From: Oscheius onirici
Taxonomy: Eukaryota; Nematoda; Chromadorea; Rhabditida; Rhabditidae
Reading direction: 5' to 3'
Length of the DNA stretch: 64,000 nucleotides
Assembly (NCBI GenBank): GCA_932521025.1
Contig: OW051472.1
Span: 558,001-622,000 of the forward strand
The position numbers and the translations under genes are program-made. Positions 50,351-61,260 of this stretch are shown here, piece by piece. Below the pieces are notes generated by a model, which did no database searches, was not told the origin of the DNA, and worked only from the letters and a program-made list of their open reading frames with translations. Within the stretch, counting starts at the first letter, position 1. Each line of letters begins with the position of its first letter.

Positions 50351-53300
50351 ATGGCTCCCCCCAATGGACACCCCGTCTCCAAAGACACTCCCGATATCGA
50401 GGTAAACTTTTCTTGGACAAAATTTTTGGGGCGTCTAATGTGGTCTTTGGATGCCGGTCGGAGAAGATCAAGCTAACAAACTTGAGACTGGGAGGTTGGT
50501 TGCAAAAAAAACTTTCAGAGATTTTCGGTCATTCTTTGGTCAGAAACCTTAAGTCCTGGTACTAAAAATAGAAAAAGTCCTGGTACTAAAAATAGAGATT
50601 TTGTCTAAACTTCAATAATAATACCGTAAACTATGATAAAATTTTGGTGCTAACACTTTGAAATGAAAATTCTATGGGATATGACTGGAAAACTATCAGA
50701 AGTTCCAAATGTCGAGAGAGAACCGGTCTGCTAGCGATCTTTGGTTTTCCGAACCGCATGGCAGAATGAGTTGCCAAAATTGAAATGGAGAGTCTTTTTT
50801 GAAGATCTGGTTCACTTTTGATAGGTTTTCAGAAATATGATTTTATACAAAAAATATAAAAAAAAAATACTAAGTGGACAATTTGCGCTCAAAATACAAC
50901 TTTTCAGCTAGACCATCAGGTGGACTTAATGGAAGCAATCAGCACGTTCTGTTTGAATTTTAATATATTTTTGAACGCTTCAATTAGACCGTCAACTGTC
51001 AGTCGATCTGTACTCTTTTGGTCGCTGCCTGCGAAAGAGACAATCGCGTGACACTGAGAGACGAAAAAAAAACTGTGGGAAAATTATCATTCACTGTCAA
51101 TTTATGTCTTTGTTACGGACTCAATGAGTGATTTACATATAAATGGTCTTTTCAAAACGGAAGAGGGATTTCCGTAAGATTTTAGCTCTTCCCTTCGAAA
51201 CCCAGCCAAATTTCGATACACGGCCAACAAATTCCAATTTCGCTGCGTATTTTTCAAATTTGTTGGCTGAGTATTCAAATAAGATGGTCTCGAAGTGAAG
51301 AGCTAAAATCTTACGGTAATTCCTCTTCCTTTTGAACGATGTTTTGAGGACACAAGGTCTCAGAACATTGTCGGAAAAAAATGAATCTTCCAACTGAAAA
51401 TGGGAGCAAATTTGGGACCAAAAATTACAGTATACTATCAAGTTTTCTGTACATCTATGAACTTTTATTTTTCCCAATTTTTATCGTCTAAAACTGGTGG
51501 CAAACCGTCTAGATAACTGTCCCATTTGGATAAGAGACTAGGACTCATGATTGGCAAAACTACTGATAACAACTCCACGGAGACGAAGATAGCAGACACA
51601 CGTGGACTTTCGACCATTTTTTGGCTTACTAATCGATTACTTTCAGAGCTTGCTGGCCCTGAACCCCAAGGTGAACAAGTACGCAAAAGCTGTGCCATCT
51701 TACGACACCAAGAGGAACAAGGCCAACTGGAAGAGGAATGCTGAGAAAGGATGTGACACTGTGAGTTTCTTCTTTTTTTACAAAAGGCAAAAAAGATTGG
51801 AAGGGATGGGAATCGAACCAGGATCGTGTACAAAACTGGACAAAAGTGTAGACCACTCGGCCATGGGTACAAAGCTCTGCTGTTGAATTGGGTCGAGTAA
51901 AGATTTAGGCGAGCCAAAAAACTATGGAGTGATCTTTTAGCCCATTTTTCTGCACGAAAACGTGATTCTACAACGTTGGGATGTTCTGCAAAGTTGTAGC
52001 TGTTGATCTGGCCAACAACTTTGCAGAACGCAGAGACCAAAATGGTGTCTTGATCCTGAAAATATCGATGTCTCAATCCGCCTTGAATCCGACTTACAGA
52101 AAACCCCTATCAAAGAAACTTAAAATGTTCAGAAATGCGGCCAAAAGCTGGAAAAGGATTTCCGTGACATCAAACACACCACGTTGTCAGAGCGCGGAGC
52201 TCTGAGAGAAGCTCTGAGATGTCTCAAATGTGCTGATGCTCCCTGCCAAAAATCTTGTCCTACTCAGCTGGATGTCAAGGCTTTCATTACCTCGATCAGT
52301 AACAAGAATTACTATGGAGCTGCTCGTCAAATTTTGTCGGATAACCCTCTGGGATTGACTTGTGGAATGATCTGTCCAACGTCGGATCTTTGTGTCGGAG
52401 GCTGTAATCTACAGGCTTCGGAGGAAGGAGCCATCAATATTGGTGGTCTTCAGCAGTTTGCATGCGACGTCTTCAAGAAGATGAATATCAGACAGATTGT
52501 CTCGAAGGAGATCAGAGAGAACAGGACAGCTGCTCACAGTCAGCCTATTGCTTTGTTGGGTGAGTTGGAGAGAGGGACAGGGACAGAGTGACAATGTCAT
52601 TCCAGGCTGTGGTCCCGCCTCCATCTCCTGTGCTTCATTCATGGCCCGTCTCGGTTACACCGACGTCACAATCTATGAAAAGAATGAATTAGTTGGTGGC
52701 CTCTCCAGCTCTGAGATTCCTCAGTTCCGTCTTCCATACGACGTCGTCGACTTTGAGATCCAGTTGGCCAAGGACATTGGTGTCAAGATCGAGACTGGAA
52801 GAGCTCTTCATAAGAATGACTTGACTCTTGAAAAACTCAAGGTCTGCTTCTATTTTTCTATCTAGATTCTCTTTTCAGAATAACGGAGCCAAGGCCGTCT
52901 TCGTCGGAATCGGCATGCCTGAACCGAAGAAAGTCGGAGTCTTTGACGGTCTGACCCAAGAGCAGGGCTTTTACACCAGCAAAGACTACCTACCTCTCGT
53001 CGCCGCTGCCAGTAAGCCCGGAATGTGTGGCTGCAAATCCTCCCCTCTGCCGACTCTTCGCGGTCGAGTCATCGTTCTCGGCGCCGGAGACACGGCTTTC
53101 GACTGTGCCACCTCTGCGCTCCGTTGTGGAGCCAGTCGAGTCACTGTCGTCTTCCGTAAAGGCTTCACAGGAATCCGAGCTGTCCCCGAAGAAATGGAGG
53201 CGGCTAAGGAAGAGAAATGCGAGTTCATGCCCTTCTGTTCTCCGAGAAAGGTCACTGTGAAGGATGGTCGCATCGTTTCCATGACTTTCGCCCGGACTGA

Positions 53301-55481
53301 ACAAGATGACAACGGAGAGTGGTACGAGGACGAAGAACAGATCATCTCCCTCAAGGCGGACTATGTGATTTCGGCCTTCGGATCGACGCTGTTGGACAAG
53401 GATGTGATTGATGCCTTGGCTCCGATTAAGCTCAACCGATGGGGTGCTCCGGACGTTGACAGAGTGAGACAGGGACAAAAATGATAATGAGAAAGCTTTC
53501 AGAAGACACAGGGAACTTCGGAACCGTGGGTCTTCGTTGGAGGAGATGTTGGCGGAGTTGCTGAGACTACTGTAGAGTCCGTGAATGACGGAAAGGTCGC
53601 CGCTTGGCAGATGCATCGCTATCTTCAGTCTCTTCATGGAGTCGAGGTTCCGGTCGAGCCGAAGCTTCCAATGTTCCACACTCCGATTGATGAGGTAAGG
53701 GACATCAGAAAAAGACAGAGAGTACTATAACTCTTTCTCCCTTTTCAGGTAGATATCTCCGTCGAGATGTGCGGCGTCAAGTTCGAGAACCCCTTCGGTC
53801 TGGCCTCTGCTCCGCCGACTACTTCTGGTCCCATGTGCCGTCGTGCCTTTGAGCAAGGCTGGGGCTTCATCCTCACCAAGACTTTCGGTCTCGACAAAGA
53901 TCTCGTTACCAATGTCAGTCCCCGAATCGTTCGTGGTTCTACCAGTGGACCAATTTTTGGTCCCAATCAAGGCTCTTTCCTCAACATTGAACTCATCTCG
54001 GAGAAATCGGCTGCCTACTGGCTTCAGTGCATCCGAGAACTGAAGAGGGACCATCCGACCAAGATTGTCGTCGCTTCCATTATGTGCGTCTTCAATCAGC
54101 AGGACTGGGTCACTTTGGCCAAGCAGGCTGAGGATGCTGGCTCTGATATTCTGGAACTGAACTTGTCCTGTCCTCATGGAATGGGAGAGAAGGGTAAGTC
54201 AAAGGCACTATCCCTGTCCCTCTTAAACTTCTCCTTCTTCCAGGAATGGGTCTGGCCTGTGGACAAGACCCCGACATCGTCCGCACCATCTGCACCTGGA
54301 TCAAGAACGCCGTCAAGATCCCCTTCTTCCCCAAAATGACTCCCAACATCACTGATATCCGCGCTATTGCCAGAGCCGCCAAGGAGGGTGGAGCTTGGGG
54401 AGTTACAGCCACCAATACCGTTTCTGGACTCATGCACATGAAGGCAGATGCCACCGCCTGGCCAGCCATCGGAGATGGACAGAGGACAACGTACGGAGGA
54501 ATGTCTGGATCAGCTATTCGTCCTATTGCTCTCAAGGCAGTCTCAGCCATCGCTAACGACATGGACGGTTTCCCTATCATGGCTACGGGAGGTATTGAAA
54601 GTGCCGAAACTGGACTGGCTTTCCTCTCGACTGGAGCTTCTGTCCTCCAGGTACTGTCTCTCATTTTACTGACTCTCTCCATCTCAGGTCTGCTCCGCCG
54701 TCCAGAATCAGGACTTTACCGTTGTTGAAGACTACTGTGTCGGACTCAAATGTCTACTGTACCTCAAAGGTCTGAAATCTTTAAAGGACTGGGACGGTCA
54801 GTCTCCTCCTCTCGAGAAGCACCAGAAGGGCAAGCCTGTGACCATCCATGATACTGTCAGTTTTGGTCGGAAATCTTGGAAAAGAGAACTTTTTTAGGGT
54901 CTCTCAAACTTTGGAAAGTTCCTGAAGGAGAAGGAAGATCGTGACCAGAAGAAGCTCATAGACTCGGATCTTCTCTCAAAAGAGGGAATCCACTACGCTT
55001 CTAGACCTGATGAGCGACCTCATACGGTTCCCAGTATCCAGGATGTCATTGGATCGGCTCTCCCGAAGATCGGTCCTTATGTGACTCTGGATAATCAGAA
55101 GCAGAAAGTCGCTGTCATTGATGATGTGAGTGAGGGACTGACAGACTGATAACTGACAGACTGACAGACTGAGGAACAGTTACAGTAACCCAATTCCAGG
55201 ACATGTGCATTAACTGCGGAAAGTGCTACATGACTTGCAACGATTCCGGCTACCAGGCCATTTCCTTCGATGCCAATACTCACCAGCCCCACGTCAATGA
55301 GGACGACTGTACCGGCTGTACTCTCTGCTACAGTGTCTGTCCCATTCCCGAGTGTATCCAGATGGTTCCGAGAAACGGAGCCTGGAAGGCTCCCAAGAGA
55401 GGCATCCTTCCCGAAGTGGAACCGGGAACCCCGACTGTGGTTAAAGTCGACGCCAGAGGAAGAGTACTGCTCGAAAATTGA
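50351..55481 (+). CDS. dpyd-1: Dihydropyrimidine dehydrogenase
   Basis: Cytosolic NADPH-dependent flavoenzyme that catalyses the first step of uracil and thymine breakdown. Exons: 50351-50401, 51647-51760, 52133-52559, 52606-52841, 52879-53463, 53503-53694, 53749-54193, 54244-54650, 54688-54855, 54898-55125, 55200-55481; all phases agree (1044 aa, family about 1025-1060). N-terminal Fe-S cysteines: [13 protein letters not shown] and [15 protein letters not shown]. Then an FAD domain with [12 protein letters not shown] and an NADPH domain with [18 protein letters not shown]. The FMN/pyrimidine barrel has [24 protein letters not shown] and the catalytic-cysteine segment LACGQDP. Two C-terminal 4Fe-4S motifs follow: [11 protein letters not shown] and [12 protein letters not shown]. 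All cofactor motifs are present, so the enzyme should be active. Intron 1 carries a MITE; intron 2 carries a tRNA-like relic and a hairpin repeat. Confidence 0.97.
51151..51337. mobile_element. MITE in dpyd-1 intron 1
   Basis: Inverted arms of about 50 bp: TTCAAAACGGAAGAGG at the left against TTCAAAAGGAAGAGG at the right. They continue through CCGTAAGATTTTAGCTCTTC and TTCGARACC. The outermost GGTCTTTTCAAAA resembles the TATAGTCTGTTCAAAA tips elsewhere, so the elements may be related. Confidence 0.8.
51805..51870 (-). mobile_element. tRNA-like relic with perfect A and B boxes in dpyd-1 intron 2
   Basis: The minus strand has the exact A-box TGGCCGAGTGG (51853-51863) and exact B-box GGTTCGATTCC (51809-51819), 33 nt apart, the arrangement of Ser/Leu-type tRNAs. 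The T stem and acceptor do not pair well, so this is a decayed tRNA or tRNA-derived SINE head. Confidence 0.55.
51977..52030. repeat. GTTCTGCAAAGTTGTAG hairpin repeat
   Basis: ATGTTCTGCAAAGTTGTAG faces its inverse CAACTTTGCAGAAC around a TGTTGATCTGGC core. It is a member of the family at 19528 and 47751. Confidence 0.8.
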
Positions 55482-55780
55482 GAGGAGAGCTTATCATGAG
55501 AGATTCTATACTATTTGTTTGTTATTTTTTTATTCATTTCATAAATTTGTGTAAGCACCAAATTACGTACTTTTTCACAATTCGATCCATACAAACACCT
55601 TTTTCACAGCCATTTTTCTTTCATACCGAAAACAGAGCTTCTTCTCTCTTTTCGTAAAACTTGCATACGAGACCGCCAGCTTCTGAACTTCACTACTGGG
55701 CTCGAGGAGTATGCTAGAATTAGGTTACTAGATCATAACTGTCAACAGATGTGTGGTGTAGCGGATAGTATTAATAATAT
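55482..55780. other. 3' region of dpyd-1
   Basis: T-rich sequence after the stop codon. No canonical AATAAA is seen in the first 100 nt and nothing else is recognised. Confidence 0.5.
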
Positions 55781-55782
55781 GT

Positions 55783-56800
55783 TCATATAAAGATATAGAG
55801 AACAGAGAGAGTGAGATCGTAGGAGGAGGAAGTGAAGGGAAGACCAGGAAGAGGACTGGCCGACTGGAAATGTGTTTTATGAGAGATAACAGAGGGCCAT
55901 GTTTCGGAAGCAAACAACAGACACGGCTCGACACATGTCTTGTACAGTTTCCTCTTCTGGCTAAGAGGGATCCGTCTATTGGTGAAAATCTCGTGGAACC
56001 TGTTGAAGGAGAACCATCCAGACTTGATTCGTCTGCAAACTTCTAGTGTATTATTCCTGTCGAAAGAAACTCGTGTCCCAAGGTACGTGATCTCGGCAAT
56101 AAGGGAGTATCTCTCCATTGACCGAAATTTGTATGTGGTCGCAGTTTGTCATGAGTTTGGTCTTTTGACAGTTCAAAGATAGTCCTGCGAAAGAGCTCTG
56201 TCGGGCCAGATCCGTTAGCATTATTTCTAGCTCCCTTGCTGAATGAGAAAACAGGACTGTATCGTCAGCATATCGGATGTTGTTGAGGTTGCTTCCATTT
56301 ATATTGATACCAAACTTGTCCCAGTTCAGGCTCCGGAATACGTCCTCGACTACTGCTGTGAATAAGGAGGGCGAGATCGTGTCTCCTTGAAGAACTCCTC
56401 GTTGAAGGTCTATCGCCACAGGCTCTCCACAGACTCGAATCTTAACTTGGGTAGATGCATAAACCAGCTGGAGTATTCGGATCAGCTTGGATGGTATACC
56501 TTGCTTGTTTAAGGCATTCCACAAAGCTCCGTGTTCAATCGAGTCGAACGCCTTAGAGTAGTCGATAAAGGCGATAAACAGCGGGAAATTGTACTCAACA
56601 GCTCGTTCAATCAACTCGTTCATCACTTGAATGTAATCCGTTGTTGAAAAGGACTTTCTGAACCCAGCTTGCTCCGGTGATTGGCTTTCCTCTAGGACTC
56701 GACGCATTCGTGAAAGTAGGATTGAACTGAAGACTTCGAACACGACTGACAGCATTGCAATCGGTCGGTAGTTTTTGATCTCCAGAGGGATCAAAAACTA
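55783..56800 (-). mobile_element. LINE reverse transcriptase, partial
   Basis: Contains the RT palm. A 247-codon minus frame (56794-56051) runs from IPLEIKNYRPIAML (motif 1/2) through PEQAGFRKSFSTTDYI, FIAFIDYSKAFDSIEHGALW (motif A), GVLQGDTISPSLFTAV (motif B) and NIRYADDTVLFSHS (YADD catalytic site). A frameshift then leads to AEITYLGTRVSFDR, WFSFNRFHEIFTNRRIPL and KTCVEPCLLFASETW. It lacks an endonuclease and a 5' end. It is the best-preserved non-LTR copy here but is not functional. Confidence 0.92.
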
Positions 56801-57172
56801 CCCGACAAGCCGATTTGACCAAACTGAAAACGGCTCAAAGAAAGATGATGAGGAAAATGGTGGGAGTTACTCTGCTGGATCGAAGGACCAACGAATGGTT
56901 AGAAGAGACTACCAAACTACCCGACATCAGAAAGGAACTGGTCAAAAGAAAGTGGCTATGGGCGAAGAAGGTAGCTAACATGTCAGATGACAGATGGACG
57001 AAATGTGTTGTGGAATGGAGACCCTGGCGACGAAGAAGAATGGCTGGACGACCAAAGGCCAGATGGAGAGACGATTTTGTAGATCGATTGGGAGAGGTCT
57101 GGACGAGAGTTGCTAGGACTAGTGCCGATAACTGGAGCATCAGCATGTCACGACATATAGTAATTATATGAT
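56776..57172 (+). mobile_element. LINE C-terminal portion, inverted relative to its RT core
   Basis: The plus frame gives LKTAQRKMMRKMVGVTLLDR, RTNEWLEETTKLPDIRKELV, KRKWLWAKKVANMSDDRW and AGRPKARWRDDFVDRLGEVW, the part that normally follows the thumb of this LINE family. Here it lies on the opposite strand, head-to-head with the RT core. The two share a 13-bp inverted identity, GTAGTTTTTGATC / GATCAAAAACTAC, at the junction. Confidence 0.85.
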
Positions 57173-58631
57173 TATCGCGAATAAATTAAATAAAACAGAG
57201 GGCACCAACCTCGGCCTCGGGTACCGACCGACTCCTCGAGCCCAGGGCGGGGCTCGCTGATACAACTATAAGAACTGATTTAAGCGAATAAAAATTGAAA
57301 GATTTTCCTGACCAAGATCCAATTTTAGCTTACGGAGAGCCACAAAGAAGAGGCATAGTTAAAACAATGGCTCGGCCTAGGAGACAAAGACTGAACCCAC
57401 TGACTGTGAACTGAAAACTAGGCGCGTGCAACAGCAATGAACCTCGTCGAATCATTCCTTTCTGTAATTTCGGTTCAAAAGTCTAGTAAAGAGCCCATGA
57501 TACCATCAAGGCAAGTTAGATTACTCAATCAGGAAGGCAATATAAATCAATTCAGAAAGACAAGTCTTCCTCCACAAAAAAACGTCCGTCGCTATTCTAA
57601 TCTATTTTAAAATGCGCTACCGTCTATGTGTGTGTGAAGCTGACATTTGTGGCTCGTGTATTGCAAGCGTTTAGTGCGCCGCGCGCGACCCGGGTTCGAT
57701 CCTCGCCGAGGACTAATTTTTTTGCTTTGTATTTTTGAGTTCCAAATGATGATAGCACGTGCGTGCATGTGTGTTTTTTTCTTCTTTTTCATGTTTTGCC
57801 CTTTTGGGACTTTTGCGAGCCGCAGGCGAGGTGTAAGTCAACGAGTCAAGTGCGAAGGCTTTCTTCGGTACTGTTGCGAGCCGAAAGCAAGATCTAAGTT
57901 TTATCCCAAGTTTGTGGTCGTGTTTTTCTTCTTCAATGAAAAGTGTGTACGCGTTGCCGCGCTGACCAGCTTCAGCAAATAACAACGGACAGGGACACGA
58001 GAAGACAAGCACATTGCAGAATGCAGCGGTGGACAGAGAATGTGCCGAGAAATTAAGAAACAAGGCAGGACAGAGGAATAGAAGGACAGAAACATGATTG
58101 ATCTGGAGAGGGATCAGATAGCAAACTCCCTTTCCCTACCAACGTTTGTCCCATACGACAAATGAATATATCTATCTATCTAAACTGTTAACTGTTTCAC
58201 TAAACAACTGTAAAGGACAAAACTATGTCACTTATCCCCGGAGGGGCGTAGCACAACTTGTTCCAACAAAAGGCACGTCCTCAAAATCTATTACCTCAAT
58301 CAAAATTCTCTCTTCCAAAAAGCCAACTTCCTATTTGACCAAAAAAAATTCGATCCTCCATTACCTCAAAGACTCTTTCATAGTCGGTTTTTCTTATTCT
58401 TCCTCATTACACAGCTCCAACGATCCTTGCAGGGTCAAATTCATCTTCCAGTCGTTTTACAAGCTTTCTCTTGCTGTGTTTATAGTCAGTACAGACCATG
58501 GCAAGGATTTACATTCGAGTTAGAATAAAATCTAGGACTTGAACCCTTTGCCGTGGGTCAAATGTTGCGCACTACTTTTCCTTTCTGGGACTGACAGACT
58601 CAGTCAACATAAAAGTTCATTGAAAGTAAGA
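57173..58631. other. Region without a supported gene
   Basis: A tRNA-like GGGTTCGATCC B-box lies at 57692-57702, but no pairing stems or good A-box were found. A duplicated GCGAGCCG.A.GCGAGRT.TAAGT word occurs near 57816 and 57873. Nothing else is recognised. Confidence 0.5.
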
Positions 58632-59420
58632 TCACGATCCTCTTCGGGGCAGAATCGGCGAAGAATCCTTGGCCATGAGTCTCGGTGTCGAGTTGTTGTC
58701 AAAAATTTGAACTGCCGCCCTTACTTTCAGCTTCATCTCAAATGTCATCAAGTCGGTAATACAGTACCACGTCACAACCGAAGTATAGAATCCATAGTAA
58801 TCGAAAATAAGTTGGAACAGCTGAAATTTGTGCTCTTTCATCGGGTAAAGATACGTAATTGAAGAGATTAACAAGATCCTTCATGACCCCTTCATCGTCT
58901 GTCAGAATCCAGACACAGCGCTCCTTCGGCAGTTGGTCGGATTTTTCGGAAAAACAGCGTCTGGCCAGTTCTGTTGCCAGCATGGTCCAGGAGAGGAGGA
59001 TCAAAGAAGAATAAATGTGAATGGCAAAGATGGCCAAAACTGAAGGAGTATAGAAAAATATGTCAGTGGGCTGAAAAAAGAATGAGACAGAGACAGTAAC
59101 TGTCAAAGTCCGACAACATAAAAAGTTGGGACAGAAGAACTATCGTGGTTTGCCAGCAACAAAGGAGTAGACAAGTCGTGCTTCACGACTTCTGTTGCGG
59201 ATCATTTTCCGTCTCCGTGGCTCGGTCATTCTCAACATGATATCGAGATGCGGAGTGATCTGCTTATGCGGCTGTCCGTAGATTCGCAACCAGTGTTTCA
59301 GCTTCTTCTTCTCTACACAGTCTTTGTCTCCTCGGTTCAGTCTTTCTTTTAGCTGGTTCGGGTCTAGCTCAGACCGCACGAAACCTAGCGTCGGAAAGAA
59401 ATGACCCAAGTGTAGAAGAA
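58632..59420 (-). CDS. Multi-exon membrane protein, unknown family (3' part)
   Basis: Three exons fit splice rules and phase: one ending at 59161 (…LVYSF|GTTGC), 58888-59070 and 58632-58820. The first open part, from about 59440, reads GTILLHLGHFFPTLGFVRSE, then a basic segment KKLKHWLRIYGQPHKQ and MTEPRRRKMIRNRSREARL. The next exon has a hydrophobic helix (VLAIFAIHIYSSLILLSW). The last has a second helix (FYTSVVTWYCITDLM) and ends PILPRRGS. At least two TM segments are likely. Upstream, 59450-59863 probably contains more exons (an Arg-rich start and GRKKTIECEG), but frames there need several short introns I could not fix. I considered a PGAP2/FRAG1 relation and could not support it. Confidence 0.5.
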
Positions 59421-59449
59421 TTGTCCCGATTCCAAATGGCCGCCTTTCG

Positions 59450-59863
59450 AAGGGTGGCTGGACAATAAATGTTCAGGATCTTGCCCGGATAGCAGCCGAG
59501 AGCTGACGATGCATCTCGTAAGCATGTGTACAGACTGACTGGAGGTTTCTTCATGGTCGATCTTAGCTCCCTGTCCCTCTTCCCGCCAAGTCGTCCGTCC
59601 TGTCTCAGATTCGTCACTTCCCATCTACCCGATTCGCCCTGAACAAATTCTGACCAGCTGGTATGTCTCTGTGACAGTAAAAAAGACAAAAAACTTAACC
59701 CATTGTCTTCTTTCCAATTCCCTCGGTCGCCTTGTCCCTCGCATTCGATAGTCTTCTTTCTACCAGTGGCTGGTCCTGAAGTCGTGGCGAAAATGCGAAA
59801 AGGCAGCAGTCGTCGTCGTCGTCGTCGAAGTTCATCCAAATAGCTAGATTTCCATCCAAACAA
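59450..59863 (-). CDS. Probable 5' part of the unknown membrane-protein gene
   Basis: Open minus-strand pieces include DELRRRRRRLLPFRIF, TTSGPATGRKKTIECEG and GRWEVTNLRQDGRLGGKRD, separated by likely short introns (GG|GTTAAG to CTGTCACAG or TTGTTCAG). No convincing ATG was found: the open frame at 59863 begins with TTG. The segment has a diverged inverted partner at 60948-61260, which supports its being real gene sequence rather than chance. Confidence 0.35.
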
Positions 59864-59958
59864 GCAAAAAAAAACTCACAAACTTTTGTTAATTATGCCA
59901 AAAAAACAAGAGTTTTGTACTTTTTTTTACAGAAACATAGTTTTTTTCAAAAAAAAAA

Positions 59959-60686
59959 ATGGCAATTTCAGAAGGGATTAACCCCATGGAGGAACAGAAG
60001 AGACTCGAACATCTCGCAGAAATGGAGAAGCAGGCCAAGGAGCAGACGGAACTGTTGGACAAGGCCATGAAGCAGCTTGTGTTGGAGGCGCTCGCTGGTG
60101 TTGCCTCAATTCCAAAGCGCAAGGCCGAGTACCCGAAACAGCACGCCAGAAAGACGCTCTGGCAGAAGATTGAGGAGACGACCGGAAAGTCTGAAATTTA
60201 CAAAAAGTATTTGGAGGACTTCCGTGAGAGAATGTACCATGAGGTTGGTTGAGATTACTTTTGTAAAGGTGACAGTGAATGAGGGACATGTGAAGTTTAT
60301 TGAATCTCACCCATTTTCAGTGGAAATCCATTGCCGACTTCGATGAGCCCATCCACGATACGCCCGAGAGAGCCAACAAATGGTGTGACTACCATATTGG
60401 CAATAGGACCGCTTTTGGACTGGAAATCATGAGAAGGGAGCACGCGATGACTCAGTCCTTCTACCTCGGAAAGTATCTGGCTGAAGGACGAGAAAGCCGT
60501 GTGGAGAAGATGAAGGAACAGGACAAGAACAAGAAGTTCCACGACGAATGGAATCCGGAGAAAAAAGTGGAGAAGCATCGTCAGGGCAAGTTCTACGACC
60601 CGAATTTGTGGCAAAAGGAGGAAGCCATGCAGGAGCAAGAGGCCGAGCTCGATGGGAAGCTGAAGAACTGTCCGCCGCGTCCTTAG
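59959..60686 (+). CDS. Charged, coiled-coil-like protein, unknown family
   Basis: Two exons, 59959-60243 and 60321-60686, joined in phase (GAG|GTTGG and TTTTCAG|TGG), giving 216 aa from the ATG at 59959. A canonical TTTCAG lies at 59966-59971, so trans-splicing there and initiation at 59989 (MEEQKRLEHL, 206 aa) is equally likely. The N-terminal half is helical and Glu/Lys-rich. The middle has SEIYKKYLEDFRERMYHEWK and ANKWCDYHIGNRTAFGLEIM. The C-terminus is very basic/acidic (KKFHDEWNPEKKVEKHRQ) and ends NCPPRP. No signal peptide or TM segment is present. An AATAAA follows at 60717-60722. Family not recognised. Confidence 0.85.
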
Positions 60687-60947
60687 ACCATTGCCTAGAG
60701 CTGGTCTTTCTTACCCAATAAAACATTTATATCTCTTCACAATCTTTAAAAAGACTTCCCACATTTTTAGCTTCAATGTCTGGCAAAAGAACTCATTCAG
60801 AAGTCTAGAAACTCTACCTTCTAGCTCATTGTCAGATTGTCTTCTTCTGTAATTGCCAAACTTTTTCCAAAACAAAAGCATAAATTCGTCTATTTTTGAA
60901 TTTTTGACTAAATTAACATAACTTTGAAAGTTTTTCCGCTTTTTGGA

Positions 60948-61260
60948 GAAATATCTAGCTATTTGGATGGAATTCGACTGCGACGACTGCTGCTTCTGTA
61001 ACTCTCCTGATAGCTGCTCGTGAACCAAGGAAGTCGTCTTCTGTGCCTCGACGGACAACGACTTCAGGACGAGCCACTGAGGAACGCAGACTGCCGACTC
61101 CGAGGGACAGAACGATCAAGGGAGCTGGAAAGAAGGGTTAATTTTGTTGTCTCTAGCTGGCCCGAAATTTCCAGAGCGAGTCTGGTAGATGGGGACAGCG
61201 ACCAAGGATGACTTTGAGCCACGACGGAAGACTAGGCGGGAACGATCTCCAGTAAAAAAT
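60948..61260 (+). pseudogene. Diverged inverted partial copy of the 59.7-kb gene segment
   Basis: Plus-strand sequence aligns with the minus strand of 59560-59860: ATCTAGCTATTTGGATG, CGACGACTGCTGC, ACGACTTCAGGAC.AGCCACTG, GGAAAGAAG, AGCTGG..CGAATTT and TCNGGTAGATGGG occur in the same order. It reads RRTTTSGRATEERRLPTPRD before a stop. It may be a pseudogene or a partial paralogue. Confidence 0.6.

Noticed and set aside
58632-59863. PGAP2/FRAG1-like membrane protein
   Set aside because: I tried to match the YLPSVSAAIG-type core in all three frames and found none; only generic TM segments remain.
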